From assembly GCA_010692635.1 (NCBI GenBank), contig JAAHGL010000030.1:1-62407 (forward strand): DNA of 62,407 bases, read 5' to 3'. The DNA comes from Symploca sp. SIO2C1 (lineage in GTDB: Bacteria > Cyanobacteriota > Cyanobacteriia > Cyanobacteriales > Coleofasciculaceae). Made by a program: the position numbers and the translations under genes. Below, piece after piece: positions 9,083-17,647 of this stretch (position 1 is the first letter of the stretch; each line of letters opens with the position of its first letter). The notes under the pieces were generated by a model. It was not told where the DNA came from. It was given only the letters and a program-made list of their open reading frames with translations, and ran no database searches.

Positions 9083-9904
9083 ATGAGGTATCGTGCTTTC
9101 ATTGTTGCCTTACTGGCTCTATGCTTGGGAGTATTAACAGCTTGTGCTGGTCCAGTAACTGCAACTAGTAGTGTTCCCTTAACCTACGATCAGATTAAAA
9201 ACACTGGCTTGGCTAATAACTGTCCACAGTTGTCAGAAACAACTCGTGGCTCTATTCCCATAGATCCAAGCCAGTCCTACAGAATTGTAGACATGTGTGT
9301 TCAGCCAACCACGTTTTTTGTCAAAGAAGAACCAGCTAATAAGCGGCAAGAGGCAAAATATATTTCTGGTAAGTCATTGACAAGAAAGACTTCTAGCCTT
9401 GACCAAGTTTCAGGGCAGCTAAATATAGATGAAGATGGAACTCTTACCTTTATTGAAGAGGACGGCATTGACTTTCAGCCAATCACAGTATTATTACCTG
9501 GAGGAGAGGAAGTACCCTTCCTGTTCACAATGAAACAACTGGTAGGCACGAGTCAACCAGGTTTTGATAGCGTTACTACTTCCACTGACTTTGAAGGAGA
9601 ATTCAGAGTTCCTTCCTATCGTGGTGCAGTTTTCCTAGATCCTAAGGGTCGTGGTGTTTCTTCTGGCTATGATAATGCGATCGCACTGCCATCCCAAGCA
9701 GATAGCTCAGAATTTGCAAATGTTAAGAGGATTCCTTCTGGCAAGGGGAAAATGACCCTCCAGGTTGCTAAGGTAGATAGCTACACTGGGGAAATTGCTG
9801 GTACGTTTGAGAGTGAACAACCTTCTGACACAGACTTAGGGGCTGATGAGCCTGAAGAAGTTAAGATTCAGGGTATCTTTTACGCCCGAGTTGAAGCAGA
9901 ATAA
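9083..9904 (+). CDS. psbO: Photosystem II manganese-stabilising protein PsbO
   Basis: The 273-aa precursor is the lumenal extrinsic subunit that stabilises the Mn4CaO5 cluster of photosystem II. The signal segment (residues 5-20) ends in an LTAC motif. The mature protein begins near LTYDQIKNTGLANNCPQL and has the two conserved cysteines (NNC and VDMC) that form the disulfide. The FEGEFRVPSYRG and FLDPKGRG motifs are typical. The ATG at 9083 gives the family's usual length, whereas an upstream in-frame GTG/ATG extension would add non-signal residues. A strong terminator follows at 9941, so the gene is probably monocistronic. Confidence 0.97.
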   Translation: MRYRAFIVALLALCLGVLTACAGPVTATSSVPLTYDQIKNTGLANNCPQLSETTRGSIPIDPSQSYRIVDMCVQPTTFFVKEEPANKRQEAKYISGKSLTRKTSSLDQVSGQLNIDEDGTLTFIEEDGIDFQPITVLLPGGEEVPFLFTMKQLVGTSQPGFDSVTTSTDFEGEFRVPSYRGAVFLDPKGRGVSSGYDNAIALPSQADSSEFANVKRIPSGKGKMTLQVAKVDSYTGEIAGTFESEQPSDTDLGADEPEEVKIQGIFYARVEAE

Positions 9905-9940
9905 GCTTATTCATTTGTTTTGAGTGCCGATCATGGTGTG

Positions 9941-9980
9941 TAATCCCACAGTTTTTTCTATTGTGGGATTAATTTTTTTT
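9941..9980 (+). terminator. Rho-independent terminator of psbO
   Basis: A perfect 10-bp stem, TAATCCCACA (9941-9950) with TGTGGGATTA (9962-9971), has an 11-nt loop and is followed by eight T residues (9973-9980). It begins 36 bp after the psbO stop codon. Confidence 0.9.
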
Positions 9981-10300
9981 AGCATCCTAGTAATATTATA
10001 TGTAATATATAAGATATTGTTATATTAATCATTGTCAGCTTTGGGTCTGAAGATGATACTCTGTGTACCTTACTATTACCTTAATAAATAAGCCTTAATG
10101 ATTTGAGTTTTGTAAAACAATGCTAAATATGAACCCAACTCTCTTGTGACCCTAAACAAAACTTGTACTACCTTGCTCGATTAGATAAAGTAAAGTCAAG
10201 CAGTCCTGATCAGTGAATTCCTATGGTCAAGATCACAGCTACAACTTGCCTAAACTGAGATTCTGTTACTCAGACTGTGTCTACCATCTTACATTGTGTC

Positions 10301-11077
10301 ATGTCACCGCCAATTACTAAAGAACTGAAGCATGCGAGTCTAGAATTGTTGCAAGAATACCAGCAATCTAATTCCGCAGAGATTCGTAACCAGTTAGTTC
10401 ATCTTAATTTTGGGCTGGTTAGAAAAGAAGCACATCATTGGGTAAATCAATGTACCGAAAGCTATGAAGACTTACTTCAAGTGGGTTGTATCGGTCTGAT
10501 TCGAGCAATAGAAAGGTTTGATACTACCAAGGGAAGTGCCTTTAGTTCCTTTGCTATGCCCTACATTCGCGGTGAAATTCAGCACTACTTAAGAGATCGG
10601 AGTTACTCAGTTCGCATTCCTAGGCGTTGGTTGACCTTAAGGCAGCAGTCTGTAGCAATTACTCAAGATTTACGAGTGAAGCTAAACCGACAACCCACAG
10701 ATTCTGAGGTAGCGACAGCTCTAAACATTCCCTTACCAGAATGGCAAGAAATTACTCTAGCTCATCAAAATCGAGAGCCTCTAAGCTTGGATACATTGGT
10801 GCGGGATTCCGATGAAGGGACAACAAGTCTATCTGAACTAGTTCCAGACCCTCGTTATCGCAGTTTTCAGTTAGCGCAAGAAGACCAAATTCGTCTGCAA
10901 CAAGCATTGGAGCACCTCGAAAAACGCACTCGTGAAGTCATGGAATTTGTGTTTTTACATGATTTGACCCAAAAAGAGGTGGCAGAACTTTTAGATATCA
11001 GTGTCGTGACTGTCTCCCGCCGCCTGAAAAAAGGACTTAATTTACTCAAAAGGTTAATGGGTGGGAGCGAAGAATGA
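10301..11077 (+). CDS. sigF: Group 3 RNA polymerase sigma factor, SigF-like
   Basis: A 258-aa sigma-70 family protein of the SigB/F/G type with regions 2, 3 and 4. Region 2 includes YEDLLQVGCIGLIRAIERFD and FSSFAMPYIRGEIQHYLRD; region 3 is near RQPTDSEVATALNIP; region 4 is LTQKEVAELLDISVVTVSRR with a clear helix-turn-helix. SigF in Synechocystis controls type IV pili and motility, so a similar role is inferred. The ATG at 10301 is chosen over the GTG at 10277 because the additional residues are not family-like. No anti-sigma factor gene is adjacent. Confidence 0.87.
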   Translation: MSPPITKELKHASLELLQEYQQSNSAEIRNQLVHLNFGLVRKEAHHWVNQCTESYEDLLQVGCIGLIRAIERFDTTKGSAFSSFAMPYIRGEIQHYLRDRSYSVRIPRRWLTLRQQSVAITQDLRVKLNRQPTDSEVATALNIPLPEWQEITLAHQNREPLSLDTLVRDSDEGTTSLSELVPDPRYRSFQLAQEDQIRLQQALEHLEKRTREVMEFVFLHDLTQKEVAELLDISVVTVSRRLKKGLNLLKRLMGGSEE

Positions 11078-11184
11078 ATTATTAATAGGCTGTTTCGATA
11101 TACTTATATTTAGATAATTCTTGACTTTATCGCAGCTTAAGGTAAAGTTAATTGCCTCTTCTCTAAAAATCTGGGGGACTAGTT

Positions 11185-12213
11185 ATGCGTCAAGTTGCAT
11201 TAATTGGATTGTTGAGCTTTCTGACTCTATTGACGGGAAGCTGTACTATTGGTGACGACAGTGAGGAAGTTGTAGAAACAACTGCCCTTCCATCCCCTTC
11301 TGTCTCCCCGTCTCCGCAAGTCTTACCCTCTCCAACTCCTTTTGCTAGTCCAACGGAGCCAGCCAAGCAAAAAACTGTACCAGCAGCAGCTGGTTTAATT
11401 TCATCCCTGCCATCAGAAGAGAGAATCAAACAGATTGCTAAAGGTCGCAGCGATCCATTTGCAGCCATTCCAGTGCAGCCGGAAGTAAAGGTGCCGAATA
11501 CTCCCGGGGGTGGACGTGCTGTTCCCAAACCTGTGCCGGATATACCTGGAGCAGTACAACCTTCGAATAAGGGAAATCCCGGTACAACTAAAACTAAATC
11601 TCAGGGAACAACAACTAAAAAGGCAACACCTACAAAGGCAACAACTAAAAAAGCAACACCTAAAAAAGCAACACCTAAAAAAGCAACACCTAAAAAAGTA
11701 ACACCTAAAAAAGCAACACCTAAAAAAGCAACAAATCCTGCTCCAAAGGTGTCGTCGCCAAAAGTTTCATCACCAAATTTACCCCCGCCGTCAATAAAAC
11801 CGCCATCTTCTGGTAATCAACCTGATGTAGATAGTCCAAAAGAACCCGTTCTGACACCGGTTCCTCAATTTACGCCTGAGCTCCCAGAACTGCCAGAAGC
11901 AACTCTGGCAAAGCAAATCAAAGTTGAGGGCGTGGTGCAAGTCAATGAGCAACCTAGTGCTATTGTCAAAGTTCCAAATCAGCCTAGTCAATATGTTAAG
12001 GAAGGGCAGCGCTTATCAAATGGACGGGTATTAGTTAAGCGGATTGAAGCGAGTCGGGGTCCCACCCCAATTGTAATTCTTGAGGAAAATGGCATTGAAG
12101 TGGCAAAACGAGTAGGGGAAGAACCAATAGGAGCGCCGGAAGAGGGAGGTTCCCAAACAGCATTTATCCCAGTAGAAAGGTTAAATCTGAGCCACTCTAT
12201 TCAAAAATCATGA
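11185..12213 (+). CDS. Exported lipoprotein with KKATP repeat array, function unknown
   Basis: The 342-aa protein has a lipoprotein signal (residues 4-19, lipobox LTGSC, Cys20), a Pro/Ser-rich stretch, and an array of five-residue KKATP units at about residues 146-183. A conserved C-terminal domain spans roughly 235-315 (VEGVVQVNEQPSAIVKVPN; GQRLSNGRVLVKRIE). The repeat is encoded by a 15-bp unit and would form a strongly positive, extended linker, perhaps touching peptidoglycan or polysaccharide. The C-terminal domain recalls short beta-rich domains in pilus or secretion lipoproteins; that is inference. Its stop overlaps the start of the next gene (ATGA), so the two are translationally coupled. 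It sits just downstream of the SigF-like gene. Confidence 0.7.
   Translation: MRQVALIGLLSFLTLLTGSCTIGDDSEEVVETTALPSPSVSPSPQVLPSPTPFASPTEPAKQKTVPAAAGLISSLPSEERIKQIAKGRSDPFAAIPVQPEVKVPNTPGGGRAVPKPVPDIPGAVQPSNKGNPGTTKTKSQGTTTKKATPTKATTKKATPKKATPKKATPKKVTPKKATPKKATNPAPKVSSPKVSSPNLPPPSIKPPSSGNQPDVDSPKEPVLTPVPQFTPELPELPEATLAKQIKVEGVVQVNEQPSAIVKVPNQPSQYVKEGQRLSNGRVLVKRIEASRGPTPIVILEENGIEVAKRVGEEPIGAPEEGGSQTAFIPVERLNLSHSIQKS
11620..11735 (+). repeat. 15-bp tandem repeat encoding KKATP
   Basis: About seven copies of a 15-bp unit (ACACCTAAAAAAGCA and close variants) lie in frame in the lipoprotein gene. One unit carries V in place of A. The near-identity of neighbouring units indicates recent expansion by slippage or unequal exchange. 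Confidence 0.9.
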
Positions 12214-12482
12214 ACTTTATACCTGAAGATACTACAGCTGTCGGTTGCTATCAAATTAGTTGCCCTACTCTTCCGTTGGCCATTTATCGCGAAATTGCTG
12301 CCCATTTGCGGCAAGTGGAAGGGATAGAAGTAGATTTGGAGCCGCAGAACTCACAGAAGTTTGATTACAATCAAAGTCAGGTAGGAAGTTTGCAAATTTA
12401 TTGTGCAGAGGCAACTGCACTACAAGAGCGCAAACGGGTAAACCAAATTCTGGCATTTTATCAAAATCGCTATGGTGCGTAG
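12210..12482 (+). CDS. Small conserved cyanobacterial hypothetical protein
   Basis: A 90-aa soluble protein whose ATG overlaps the stop of the upstream lipoprotein gene by four bases, implying coupled translation. It has no signal peptide or membrane segment. The sequence (CYQISCPTLPLAIYREIAAH; AEATALQERKRVNQILAFY) looks like a small alpha/beta domain and is compatible with a cyanobacterial family of unknown function. The coupling suggests it works with, or chaperones, the lipoprotein. The gene ends within 2 bp of a family D repeat. Confidence 0.65.
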   Translation: MNFIPEDTTAVGCYQISCPTLPLAIYREIAAHLRQVEGIEVDLEPQNSQKFDYNQSQVGSLQIYCAEATALQERKRVNQILAFYQNRYGA

Positions 12483-12600
12483 TACCGCTGCGCGGAATTA
12501 AGAATTAAGAATTAAGAATTAAGAATGCTTATAGAGTAAGGATTTTATCTATCTCTTTCCTGGTGGGTTATTTCCATGCCCGCTGCAGTAGTCTGTTAGT
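12480..12600. repeat. MITE-like element, family D (copy 1)
   Basis: It starts with GTAGTACCGCTGCGCGGAA, followed by AATTAAG heptamers, a shared core (ATGCTTATAGAGTAAGGATT) and a right end near GCCCGCTGCAGTAG. The copy at 17243-17347 has the same ends and core, and a partial relative is at 23235-23270. Confidence 0.7.
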
Positions 12601-12669
12601 ACTGAGTTTCTAAAATACAGTTGAGAAGCTTGTTTTTGGTATTTATCTGAGTAATAGATCTACTCCTCA

Positions 12670-13977
12670 CTACGCCATCGGAATCTCAATTACAAACTCT
12701 GTTCCTTCCCCTAGGGAGGACTTACAAGTCAACCAACCACCATGTTTTTCCACTATAATTTGGTGAGAGATAGACAAACCTAACCCTGTACCTTTACCTA
12801 CTGGCTTGGTGGTGAAGAAACTGTCAAATATATTTTTTTGCACCTGAGTTGACATTCCCGGTCCATTATCAACAATGCGAATGACAACAGTATCCTTGTG
12901 CCAATTCACTTCGCTGTGAATAGTAATTTCGTTGGGATGACGCATCATCTCATCCCAGGACACATCTTGATTAGACTCATCGAAAGCATCAATAGCATTA
13001 GCAATTACATTCATAAATACCTGGTTAAGTTGTCCTGGGTAGCACTTTACCTCCGGCAACTTACCATATTCTTTAAGCACTTTAATAGAGGAACGTTTTT
13101 CGTTAGCATTGAGTCGGTGCTTCAAAATCAACAGGGTGCTATCAATGCCATCATGAAGGTTAAATAGTACCTTAGCCTGGGTATCTGAGCGAGAGAAAGT
13201 TCTCAATGAGTTACTAAGTTGGCAGATGCGCTCAACTCCCCGTTCCATTGATGAGATCATTTTGGGCAGTTCTTCAAGCAGGTACTCTAAATCAATCTCG
13301 TCTATTACTTGCTCAATATCTGACCCTGGACTAGGAAATTGCCGCTGATAGAGACTCAAAAGATTGAGTAAGTCTTGGATATATTCTTCAGTAAAGTTCA
13401 GATTACCCTTAATGAAGCTAACTGGGTTGTTAATTTCGTGAGCTACCCCAGCTACTAGTTGACCAAGAGTAGCTAGTTTTTCATTCTGTACTAGCTGAAG
13501 TTGAGCTTCTTGCAAATTGTGGCAAGCTTTTTTGAGTTCAGCCGTCCGTTCCTCTACTCGTTTTTCCAGTTCCTGGTTAAGTCTCCGGATAGTCAGTTGA
13601 TTCTCAACTCTAGCCAAAACCTCTTCCATCTGAAATGGTTTAGTGATGTAGTCTGCACCACCAACACTAAAAGCTTTCACTTTGTCTAGGACTTCATTGA
13701 GAGCGCTAATAAAAATTACCGGAATCTCGCAGGTTTTTTTCAAAGTTTTCAGCTGTTGGCAGACTTCATAGCCATTCATATCCGGCATCTTGATGTCAAG
13801 TAAAATCAGATCTGGGGGAGCAGCCTGTGCTCCCATCAGCGCTAATGAGCCGCTAATTGCACTGCGGACTTCATACCCTTGTTCAGTCAGCGTAGTAGCT
13901 AGAAAGCGCAAGTTTTCTGCTGTATCATCAACAATTAAAATATCCCCTTTAATTGCATTGACTTGATTACTATCCAT
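12670..13977 (-). CDS. Hybrid receiver-histidine kinase
   Basis: The 435-aa cytosolic protein has an N-terminal receiver domain (residues 12-130; DD pair at 17-18, phosphoacceptor Asp61 in LLDIKMPD, Lys in YITKPF). A coiled coil follows at 135-172, then a HisKA domain with the phospho-His in GVAHEINNPV (about 178), and an HATPase_c domain with N box (NVIANAIDA), G1 (DNGPGMS) and G2 (GKGTGLGLSI). A receiver placed before the kinase is a common cyanobacterial arrangement and suggests that it takes phosphate from another kinase or autoregulates. No partner gene is adjacent. Confidence 0.9.
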   Translation of the reverse strand: MDSNQVNAIKGDILIVDDTAENLRFLATTLTEQGYEVRSAISGSLALMGAQAAPPDLILLDIKMPDMNGYEVCQQLKTLKKTCEIPVIFISALNEVLDKVKAFSVGGADYITKPFQMEEVLARVENQLTIRRLNQELEKRVEERTAELKKACHNLQEAQLQLVQNEKLATLGQLVAGVAHEINNPVSFIKGNLNFTEEYIQDLLNLLSLYQRQFPSPGSDIEQVIDEIDLEYLLEELPKMISSMERGVERICQLSNSLRTFSRSDTQAKVLFNLHDGIDSTLLILKHRLNANEKRSSIKVLKEYGKLPEVKCYPGQLNQVFMNVIANAIDAFDESNQDVSWDEMMRHPNEITIHSEVNWHKDTVVIRIVDNGPGMSTQVQKNIFDSFFTTKPVGKGTGLGLSISHQIIVEKHGGWLTCKSSLGEGTEFVIEIPMA

Positions 13978-14510
13978 AAATTAAGAGTAAATGAAATCAT
14001 CCAAAAACTCAGTAGACGTGGAAATACAGGAACTTGAGTCCTGGGAAGGAACGGAAATGGAAATTTATTTTTATAGTAAATAACAGTGAGTGATTTCAAC
14101 TCACATTACTACAATACTGTGATGCAAGCATAAGCTACCACTTATCATCTCCTCATTGAATCGGTGTTCTAGACAACATTCGACTTCTAAAGATGACATC
14201 TAGGGTTGAGGAAATGGGATCGAAAGTGGGAAGCTAAGTATGACTAATGGGAATTGTGTAGATTTCTCTTTTTCTCTAGTTAAAATGATTAGAGCTGTTT
14301 ACAAGCGCCATCTCTAATAAGAGATGTAAATAAATCTTCCTATTTCTTCACAAACTGACATACTACTAATGACCCTTCATTGAACTACGAGTGATTAAAT
14401 TGGAGAATTGAGAATAAAAAAATAATTCAGTTCTTGTTACTTATTACTTATTACTTATTCCTTCTTACTTGTTACTTTTTACTTGTTACTTGTTACTTAT
14501 TCAGCAAACT
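13978..14510. other. Intergenic region upstream of the hybrid kinase gene
   Basis: About 530 bp without a supported gene. The right third (14436-14502) is an array of TTACTTA-type heptamers ending in a solo family A repeat end (TTCAGCAAACTCTA). The left part should contain the promoter of the minus-strand kinase gene, which I cannot locate precisely. Confidence 0.5.
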
Positions 14511-14820
14511 CTACTTAGGGCTTGCTGAATAAGTCTGGAAGCGATGCCAGACAAGGCTTTCAATCATTTCTTTGCCCCAAAAAGTCCAAGGTTTTTGAGC
14601 CCATCGATACAATTTCCTTGCACCATCGTAGGGAAACACCCGCTTAAATTCCGAATATGAGCTAAAAGTAAGCATATTTTTAAGAGCTACTTTCACTTCA
14701 ATTAATTGCCTCAAAGAGTTGTGCAGCAAGCGATAGTACACTCTTTACTTATTACTTATTACTTATTACTTATTACTTCAAAACCCGAATCAATCGACTT
14801 ATGCAGCAAGCCCTACTTAG
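14511..14820 (-). repeat. MITE-like element, family A (copy 2)
   Basis: The inverted ends GGCTTGCTGAATAAGTC (14519) and GACTTATGCAGCAAGCC (ending 14812) are flanked by direct CTACTTAG repeats (14511-14518, 14813-14820), an 8-bp target duplication. The interior has TTACTTA heptamers and a 76-codon minus-strand frame (14511-14741). That frame is closely matched in the copy at 30258 but is closed there by a stop, and the visible differences all change amino acids, so I treat it as passive element sequence. Confidence 0.85.
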
Positions 14821-14824
14821 CCCC

Positions 14825-15898
14825 CTAAATTCCCGAATCTGCTGGGTTTTCAAGTTTGGGAGCAACGCGAACTAATTGATTTTCCTCGTCTATAACTATG
14901 TTAGCCAGTTTAAATTGCTCAATTACCCAGGCGTTGGTTGTCAGATGCTTGCTGATGCTGGCTACGCGATACTGACTTGTATCGGAACTCAAGGCTAAGG
15001 GTAAGAGTAACTGATCTGCTAGAAAGGGATCTACTGGCGCAGCTTGGGCGTGAAAATCGAGTAGTTCCTGAACGGCTGTTTCTGCTACCCGCTCGGCTGG
15101 TATTCCCCGACTACCTAAACCACTAAATCCAGCACGACTGTGTTCGTACTCAGCTGTGAGAAAGATACCTGCTCCTGGTGCGATACCCCTTCCGCGCACT
15201 GGCTCGATTTGAGCTGGGAGATGAGCCTGTTGTAAGAGGTTTTCTGCACGGTTAACCATGCGTTGGGGAATATGGGCTGGTAATTCTGTTACTACTGCTA
15301 AACCACCTATCTGCTGTAAAGCTCCTCGTTCTAGTAACTGAAGACAAGTAAAAGGCTGTTTGCTACCAGTTACTTGCAGTTCAACCTCACCTCCTCCTTG
15401 AGGATACCAACCCCAAGCATTGAGCTTCACTTCAGCTTCAATGCCCAGGCGCTTGAGAGTAGGCAAATAAACTGCTTCAATATAGGTAACAGAAGGACTC
15501 CAAGGGACATGAGTTCCTCCTTTGAGAATTACTTTGGAGCTGCCATTGGCTACTGCTAAGGGAAGAAGAATTGTTTGCAAAATCAGCGTGACAGCTCCTG
15601 CTGAGCCTCCTTCTCTCGCTTCAGTCACATCGAAAGTATATTGTCCAGCTTGAGGTGGACGAGTGGGTATAAATTCCAGGGTCATCGAACCCAAAGTATC
15701 TCCGCTTAGCTGGGCTTGACAAAGAGCAGCAGCTGCCCGTACCGAGGTCAAGTGTTGCGCTGCTAGTCCTGGTTTTTTGCGATTTGCGCGAATACGATCA
15801 ATGCGGACAGATTGACCTGTAATGGTAGCCAGACTAACACTGGTACGGAGAATCTGACCACCACCTTCGCCCCACGAACCATCAATGTTAATCATCAA
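14825..15898 (-). CDS. rtcA: RNA 3'-terminal phosphate cyclase
   Basis: The 357-aa enzyme converts RNA 3'-phosphates to 2',3'-cyclic phosphates using ATP. The family signatures are clear: GSWGEGGGQILRTSVSLA at the N terminus, IRANRKKPGLAAQH, the GAGIFL motif, and SKHLTTNAW near residue 330, which holds the catalytic His that is adenylated. Length is typical. No rtcB ligase, rtcR regulator or other RNA-repair gene is nearby, so it stands alone. It is separated from the family A element by only 4 bp at its 3' end. Confidence 0.94.
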   Translation of the reverse strand: MMINIDGSWGEGGGQILRTSVSLATITGQSVRIDRIRANRKKPGLAAQHLTSVRAAAALCQAQLSGDTLGSMTLEFIPTRPPQAGQYTFDVTEAREGGSAGAVTLILQTILLPLAVANGSSKVILKGGTHVPWSPSVTYIEAVYLPTLKRLGIEAEVKLNAWGWYPQGGGEVELQVTGSKQPFTCLQLLERGALQQIGGLAVVTELPAHIPQRMVNRAENLLQQAHLPAQIEPVRGRGIAPGAGIFLTAEYEHSRAGFSGLGSRGIPAERVAETAVQELLDFHAQAAPVDPFLADQLLLPLALSSDTSQYRVASISKHLTTNAWVIEQFKLANIVIDEENQLVRVAPKLENPADSGI

Positions 15899-16143
15899 AA
15901 ATCAAATACAGCGTTTTTCATGTAGATGAGGTACAAAGAGCCTGGTTTTTGGGAATGGGGAATGGGGAATAGGGAATAGAATCTGTACCTCACTAGACTG
16001 AGAAATGCTGTATTGTTAGCTTAAGAATTAAGAATTATTTTTCTTGCATTCTGCATTCTTCATTCTCTACTCATTCTCCGGTGGGGCAGCAAGGATAAGT
16101 CAAACTAAAGTCTGCATAACCGTAGGTTTAGCGACGGGAGCTG

Positions 16144-17202
16144 TCACACAAGAGCAACTGCTGGTTCAGGCCAACGTCCCATAGCTTTACCAATCACAGC
16201 CATTTCTTGCATCAAGTTATCAAATCTCTCTGGTGTTAAAGATTGAGGACCATCAGATAAAGCCTTAGCTGGATTGGGATGGACTTCAATCATCAAAGAA
16301 TCAGTACCAGCTGCGATCGCAGCTTTTGCCATAGATGGGACATATTCATACCTACCTGTACCATGACTAGGGTCAATCATTATAGGTAAGTGAGTAAGCG
16401 ATCGCAACACTGGTAGCACTGACAAATCCAGAGTATTTCGAGCATATTGCCGATCAAATGTTCTGATTCCTCGCTCACACAGAATTACATTCTGGTTACC
16501 AGCTGCCAGAATATACTCCGCTGCCATTAACCATTCATCAATAGTTGCTGACATCCCTCGCTTCAGCAATACCGGCTTATCTTGGGCACCAACTTTTTTG
16601 AGCAAGGCAAAATTTTGCATATTACGAGCACCCACTTGCACAACATCCGCCACCTCAGCAATCTTTGCTACATCGGCGGTGTCCATCACTTCCGTAATCA
16701 CCCCCAAGCCTGAGGCTGAACGTGCTGCGGCCAGTAACTCTAAAGCACTTTCTCCATGACCCTGGAAAGAATAAGGGGAAGTCCGGGGTTTATAAGCACC
16801 TCCCCGCAGGAACTTAGCACCAGCTTTCTTCACTCGAAGTGCTGTTTCAACAATCATCGCCTCGTTTTCCACCGAACAAGGACCAGCAACTACTACTAAA
16901 GGATGGTTCTCACCAAAGGTAACTGGTCCTTCGGGAGTTGAGACTACTACATCACTGGCTTCACCGTGACGAAACTGGCGACTAGCACGTTTAAATGGTT
17001 TTTCAACTCTCAATACCTCTTCAATCCAGGGACTCATTTCCTGAATTTGGAGCGGATCTAAATCAACAGTATCGCCAACCAAACCCAATATAACTTTGTG
17101 CTTACCCACAACTTTTTCTGGAGTTAGGCCCCATTGTTTTAGTTCGTCGCTAATGCGAGATAGCTCGGCTTCTGGAGAGCCAACTTTCATTACCACAATC
17201 AT
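16144..17202 (-). CDS. aroF: 3-deoxy-7-phosphoheptulonate synthase (DAHP synthase, type I beta)
   Basis: The 352-aa enzyme condenses phosphoenolpyruvate and erythrose-4-phosphate at the entry of the shikimate pathway. An N-terminal ferredoxin-like regulatory domain (residues 1-70) precedes the TIM-barrel core. Core motifs are VVAGPCSVENE, FLRGGAYKPRTSPYSFQG, VLLKRGMSATIDEW, and the metal/substrate-binding DPSHGTGR. The N-terminal domain typically confers feedback control by aromatic amino acids. Start ATG at 17202. The gene stands alone between repeat-rich spacers. Confidence 0.95.
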   Translation of the reverse strand: MIVVMKVGSPEAELSRISDELKQWGLTPEKVVGKHKVILGLVGDTVDLDPLQIQEMSPWIEEVLRVEKPFKRASRQFRHGEASDVVVSTPEGPVTFGENHPLVVVAGPCSVENEAMIVETALRVKKAGAKFLRGGAYKPRTSPYSFQGHGESALELLAAARSASGLGVITEVMDTADVAKIAEVADVVQVGARNMQNFALLKKVGAQDKPVLLKRGMSATIDEWLMAAEYILAAGNQNVILCERGIRTFDRQYARNTLDLSVLPVLRSLTHLPIMIDPSHGTGRYEYVPSMAKAAIAAGTDSLMIEVHPNPAKALSDGPQSLTPERFDNLMQEMAVIGKAMGRWPEPAVALV

Positions 17203-17224
17203 GTTTTCAAAGACCCTGCCAAAT

Positions 17225-17365
17225 TAGTTAATGTGCCTAGTACCGCTGCGCGGAATTAAGAATGAAGAATTAAGAATGAAGAATGCTTATAGAGTAAGGA
17301 TTCTATCGATCTCAAACTGGTCACTTATTTCCGCCGCGCTGCACTAGTAGTTAATGTGCCTAGTA
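17225..17365. repeat. MITE-like element, family D (copy 2), with 18-bp flanking direct repeats
   Basis: The element (about 17243-17347) has ends CCGCTGCGCGGAA and TTCCGCCGCGCTGC and the core shared with 12480-12600. It is bracketed by identical 18-bp copies of TAGTTAATGTGCCTAGTA (17225-17242 and 17348-17365). These look like a duplication made at insertion, about 23 bp upstream of the DAHP synthase start, so it may have altered that promoter. Confidence 0.75.
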
Positions 17366-17560
17366 TTGATGCAATTTTGTTTCAAAGACTACAACTAGTG
17401 AAGCGTAAAGGTTAAAAGCTTGTACCGTAAGCTTTCTTTCCTCCTGCCTTCTGACTGGAAAGTAGGGAGCAGGGAAAAGGGAACAGGGAACGGGAAAGAG
17501 CCTACTTTCATCACCTAGGTGAAAAAAAATTTTTTCATTTCGACTGCCTTCTGCCTTCTG

Positions 17561-17647
17561 CCTCCTGCCTTCTTGTACTAGTCTTTTTGCCTCCTGCCTT
17601 CTTGTACTAGTCTTTTTGCCTCCTGCCTTCTTGTACTAGTCTTTTTG
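17561..17647. repeat. Three perfect 29-bp tandem units overlapping the end of the PAM68-family gene
   Basis: Units at 17561-17589, 17590-17618 and 17619-17647 are identical. The last one carries the C-terminal codons and TAG stop of the PAM68-family gene, so the two outer units are duplicated copies of the gene's final codons joined to a CCTCCTGCCTTC repeat. Confidence 0.9.

Noticed and set aside
8914-9168. 84-codon frame overlapping the psbO start
   Set aside because: It is in another frame over the psbO signal peptide, and its first half is repeat sequence.
11190-11528. 112-codon antisense frame over the KKATP lipoprotein gene
   Set aside because: Shadow of the Pro/Ser-rich coding region, with no domain or start signal.
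14511-14741. 76-codon frame inside a family A element as a possible small gene
   Set aside because: The related copy at 30340 is closed by a stop and visible differences all change amino acids, so it shows no sign of protein-level selection.
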